Assembly (NCBI GenBank): GCA_022823605.1
Contig: JAJEHS010000003.1
Coordinates: forward strand, 62,001-126,000
DNA from: Paracoccaceae bacterium
Lineage (GTDB): Bacteria > Pseudomonadota > Alphaproteobacteria > Rhodobacterales > Rhodobacteraceae
Direction of reading: 5' to 3'
Length of the DNA: 64,000 nucleotides
In this document: one piece after another, positions 61,453 to 64,000 of the stretch
Numbering within the stretch: the stretch's first letter is position 1
Layout: each line of letters starts with the position of its first letter
The notes under the pieces: model-generated
What the model was told of the DNA's origin: nothing
What the model saw: only the letters and a program-made list of their open reading frames with translations
The model's database searches: none
Translations under genes and position numbers: made by a program

Positions 61453-63135
61453 TTATTCATTCTTGCTTTCAAGGGCCTCACCGAGAATGTCTCCAAGAAG
61501 TCCGCCAGTATCATTGGAAGAATATTTTTCAACGGCTTCCTTGGCTTCCTTCATTTCAAGCAGGCGTATGGAAAGCCCCAACTTTCTTGAAGAAGAATCC
61601 ACGTGAGTGACTTGGGCTTCAACCTCTTGACCTACCTTGAATTTGCTGGGAAGTTGATTGTCCATATCCTTGCCAAGATCGCTTCGCTTGATGATCGTGG
61701 TAATTCCCCTGAGTTCTACCTCAATGGCATTATCAAGAATTTCGGTGACGTTTACCGTGACTGTTTTGCCCTTGAAAAGTCCGCTGGTTGCTTCCAAAAA
61801 TGGATCCGTTTCCAGATCCTTGATGGAAAGAGCTACCCTCTCTTTGTCCACATCAATCTCGCTAACGACAACTTCGACCACATCACCGGGATTGTATTCG
61901 CTGACAAGTTCACTGCCTGGTTTGTCCCAACTCAAGTCTGAAAGATGAATCATGCCATCTATATCGTAATCAAGCCCGACAAAAAGCCCGAACTCAGTGA
62001 TGTTCTTGATTTCTCCTTCCAGTCTGGTGCCTCGAGGATATTTTTCAGCAAATTCATGCCAGGGATTGGGCATGGTCTGCTTGAGACCAAGTGAAATCCT
62101 TCGTTTCTCCTTGTCTATATCCAGGACCATCACTTCAACTTCCTGGGATGTGGAAACCAGTCTGCTGGGGGTGGAGTTTTTTTTGTTCCAGGACATTTCA
62201 GAAATGTGGATAAGTCCTTCGATACCTGGTTCTAGTTCAACAAAAGCACCGTAATCTGTAATATTGGTTACATGACCCTTGTGCTTGGTTTGAACCGGGT
62301 AGTTTTCGTCAACAGTTAGCCAGGGATCTTCTCGAAGTTGCTTGATACCAAGTGAAATTCTCTGGGATTCCTGATTGATATTGACAACCCTGACCTTGAC
62401 GGTTTTATTGATACTGACCACTTCGGAAGGATGTTTGATGCGACCCCAAGACATATCAGTAATATGAAGCAATCCATCAACACCTCCCAGATCAACGAAT
62501 GCACCATAGTCGGTAATGTTTTTGACCGTGCCTTCAATTATTTCCCCTTCGGTGAGTTTATTAACAATTTCAGCACGGAGTTCAGCACGGCTTTCCTCAA
62601 GAATGGCTCTTCTTGAAACAACAATATTGTTCTTGTCCCGATCCATTTTCAGAATGGCGAACGTTTCCAATGTCCCCATGAGAGATTCGATATCCCGCAT
62701 TGGTCGGATATTTACCTGTGAACCCGGGAGGAAGGCGATAACCCCACCCAGATCTACCGTAAATCCGCCCTTAACGCGGTTTACAATGGAACCCTCGACT
62801 TTTTCGTTGTTTTCATGGGCCTTGAGCAACCTCTCCCAAGCTTCCTCACGGCGAGCTCTTTCCCGTGAAATGACGGCAAGACCGCTGCCATTCTCGACAC
62901 TTTCGTAATAGACATCTACCTCATCACCAACATTGACCTCTTCAAGGTTGCCTGGACCGGTAAATTCCTTGTAATCTATTCGTCCTTCTACCTTGGAACC
63001 AACGTCAATAATGACTTGTCCTGATTCAATTGCTAAAATTTTGCCTTTTACGACATTTCCTACCTTGGGACTTTCAAGGGTAAAATATTCATCAAGAAGT
63101 GTTTCAAACTCCTCCATAGTGTTTTCTGTTTGCAC
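61453..63135 (-). CDS. rpsA: 30S ribosomal protein S1
   Basis: This 560-residue protein has six S1 RNA-binding repeats, with the repeat core easily seen in GTVKNITDYGAFVDLGGVDGLLHITDMSW, GHVTNITDYGAFVELEPGIEGLIHISEMSW and GEIKNITEFGLFVGLDYDIDGMIHLSDLSW (each in part). It brings mRNA to the 30S subunit. The start is GTG 63135, with AGGAG about nine bases upstream. Gene order cmk-rpsA-ihfB is conserved in Proteobacteria. Length normal. Confidence 0.98.
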   Translation of the reverse strand: MQTENTMEEFETLLDEYFTLESPKVGNVVKGKILAIESGQVIIDVGSKVEGRIDYKEFTGPGNLEEVNVGDEVDVYYESVENGSGLAVISRERARREEAWERLLKAHENNEKVEGSIVNRVKGGFTVDLGGVIAFLPGSQVNIRPMRDIESLMGTLETFAILKMDRDKNNIVVSRRAILEESRAELRAEIVNKLTEGEIIEGTVKNITDYGAFVDLGGVDGLLHITDMSWGRIKHPSEVVSINKTVKVRVVNINQESQRISLGIKQLREDPWLTVDENYPVQTKHKGHVTNITDYGAFVELEPGIEGLIHISEMSWNKKNSTPSRLVSTSQEVEVMVLDIDKEKRRISLGLKQTMPNPWHEFAEKYPRGTRLEGEIKNITEFGLFVGLDYDIDGMIHLSDLSWDKPGSELVSEYNPGDVVEVVVSEIDVDKERVALSIKDLETDPFLEATSGLFKGKTVTVNVTEILDNAIEVELRGITTIIKRSDLGKDMDNQLPSKFKVGQEVEAQVTHVDSSSRKLGLSIRLLEMKEAKEAVEKYSSNDTGGLLGDILGEALESKNE

Positions 63136-63234
63136 CGAATTGAGCTCCTAAATAATGTTTTTACTGGCCTTCGGTTGATTCCGACGGTCTTGAAAATTAA
63201 TAATACTGCTTCTGCAATTTGCAGGGACTATTAA

Positions 63235-63879
63235 CTAGTTATCCCTTAACCCAAGTTCAACCTTGGCAATCACCAGTTCAGTTGATTGTTTTGCGTTCAG
63301 ATTGGAAGTATCAATCAAAATCGCCTCTTCAGATTGAATCAAGGGGGCGTTTTTTCTGGTGGAATCTCTCAGATCTCTTTCCACAAGCGTATCAAATACC
63401 TCCTGATAGGTTACCCCTTCGCCTTGACCCATGAGTTCCTGATATCTTCGATTGGCCCTGACCTCCTGGCTTGCCGTTACAAAGAACTTTATATCGGCAT
63501 CTGGACAAATTACTGTACCGATATCTCTCCCATCCAGTATGGCACCTTCACCCTTGCGTGCAAAGTTGCGCTGGAATTCAATCAGGGTTTCCCTTACCTC
63601 GGGAATGGAAGCAACTACCGAAGCAATCTGGGATATTTCGGGCGCCCTCAACCCTTCCTGCTGCAAATCTTCAATACTCAGGTCTTTTGCCTCCCGAACC
63701 GCATTCAGGGGGTTTTGATCCAATTGCTTTTTGACAAGATTCTTGGCAACTGCCCGATAAACCAATCCCGTATCCAGATAAGGCCAATCAAAGTGTTTCG
63801 ACAGGTTTCTTGCAATGGTGCCCTTCCCCGAAGCTGCAGGACCGTCAATTGCAACAACAAATGGTTTCTGAATAGTCAT
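63235..63879 (-). CDS. cmk: cytidylate kinase
   Basis: This 214-residue nucleoside monophosphate kinase phosphorylates CMP and dCMP. The P-loop is AIDGPAASGKGTIARNL at residues 10-26. The CMP-binding region includes YLDTGLVYRAVA and LDGRDIGTVICPDADIKFFVTAS, and RRYQEL and RDLRDSTRKNAPLI are conserved. It is 99 bases upstream of rpsA on the same strand. The normal upstream neighbour, aroA, would lie beyond the window edge. Confidence 0.97.
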   Translation of the reverse strand: MTIQKPFVVAIDGPAASGKGTIARNLSKHFDWPYLDTGLVYRAVAKNLVKKQLDQNPLNAVREAKDLSIEDLQQEGLRAPEISQIASVVASIPEVRETLIEFQRNFARKGEGAILDGRDIGTVICPDADIKFFVTASQEVRANRRYQELMGQGEGVTYQEVFDTLVERDLRDSTRKNAPLIQSEEAILIDTSNLNAKQSTELVIAKVELGLRDN

Positions 63880-64000
63880 TTATGATAGTAAACTGGCATT
63901 AATATTTCTGTACCGAATTTTCTCATACCATTAATAAGCAGAATCTTCAAAATTAAAGCAAACTAGTAAGCCATTTGCCATAGCAGGATACACATTCTAG

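Noticed and set aside
63286-63885. 199-codon open frame antisense to cmk
   Set aside because: It lies wholly over cmk, whose kinase motifs are unmistakable. The antisense product has no recognisable features.
1-64000. tRNA, rRNA, CRISPR arrays, prophage, insertion sequences
   Set aside because: Reading the gaps showed no tRNA cloverleaf ends, no regularly spaced repeats, and no transposase or integrase motifs. A covariance-model scan could still find a small RNA I missed.

Overview
The window looks like chromosomal DNA of a heterotrophic, probably marine, alphaproteobacterium of moderate-to-low GC content. Three gene orders typical of Alphaproteobacteria support this: lspA - DUF3035/BamF-like lipoprotein - two M16 peptidases; tlpA / argH - tiny LptM-like lipoprotein - lysA; and cmk - rpsA - ihfB - lapA - trpF - trpB. 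The species cannot be named from sequence alone. I saw no rRNA, tRNA, CRISPR array, prophage or insertion sequence.

Layout. 0-3.5 kb: the tail of a metallo-beta-lactamase-fold hydrolase, then a TRAP transporter (dctPQM) on the minus strand. 3.6-7.2 kb: a type-B PutA for proline catabolism. 7.5-11.6 kb: a NitT/TauT-like ABC importer operon with two different permeases, facing an FAH-family hydrolase. 11.9-15.3 kb: lysA, an LptM-like lipoprotein and argH, divergent from a TlpA thioredoxin. 15.5-17 kb: an AT-rich HigB-like toxin / HTH-ImmA protease module behind a 12-bp palindrome. 17.1-22.7 kb: heparinase-like protein, lspA, BamF-like lipoprotein and an active/inactive M16 peptidase pair. 22.6-26.6 kb: a secreted HNH nuclease with an Excalibur tail, an amino-acid ABC binding protein and permease without an ATPase, and an SAF-domain oxidoreductase. 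26.9-27.4 kb: a ParD/RelE-type toxin-antitoxin pair. 27.7-29.5 kb: an endonuclease-type MutL.

29.5-39.2 kb is a catabolic stretch: a dimethylglycine/sarcosine dehydrogenase-like flavoenzyme, a FrcABC-like sugar ABC importer, a pyrrolysine-free MttB-family methyltransferase, and a two-gene operon of a small-molecule kinase and an enolase paralogue with changed active-site residues. 39.3-44.9 kb: a HEPN protein with a small partner, then a YhaO/YhaN (SbcDC-like) nuclease-ATPase pair. 44.9-46.4 kb: L-carnitine dehydrogenase and a betainyl-CoA thioesterase-like protein. 46.5-64 kb is mostly housekeeping (truA, ileS, ychF, trpA, rplY, pth, trpB, trpF, lapA, ihfB, rpsA, cmk) with an lldD-type oxidase and a MerR-regulator/VWA-protein pair between.

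Together the accessory genes suggest an organism that lives on methylated osmolytes and amino acids: carnitine to glycine betaine (carnitine dehydrogenase plus thioesterase), betaine demethylation (MttB-like and DMGDH-like enzymes), proline oxidation (PutA), and TRAP/ABC uptake. The least explained elements are the kinase-enolase operon and the HEPN module upstream of the SbcDC-like pair.
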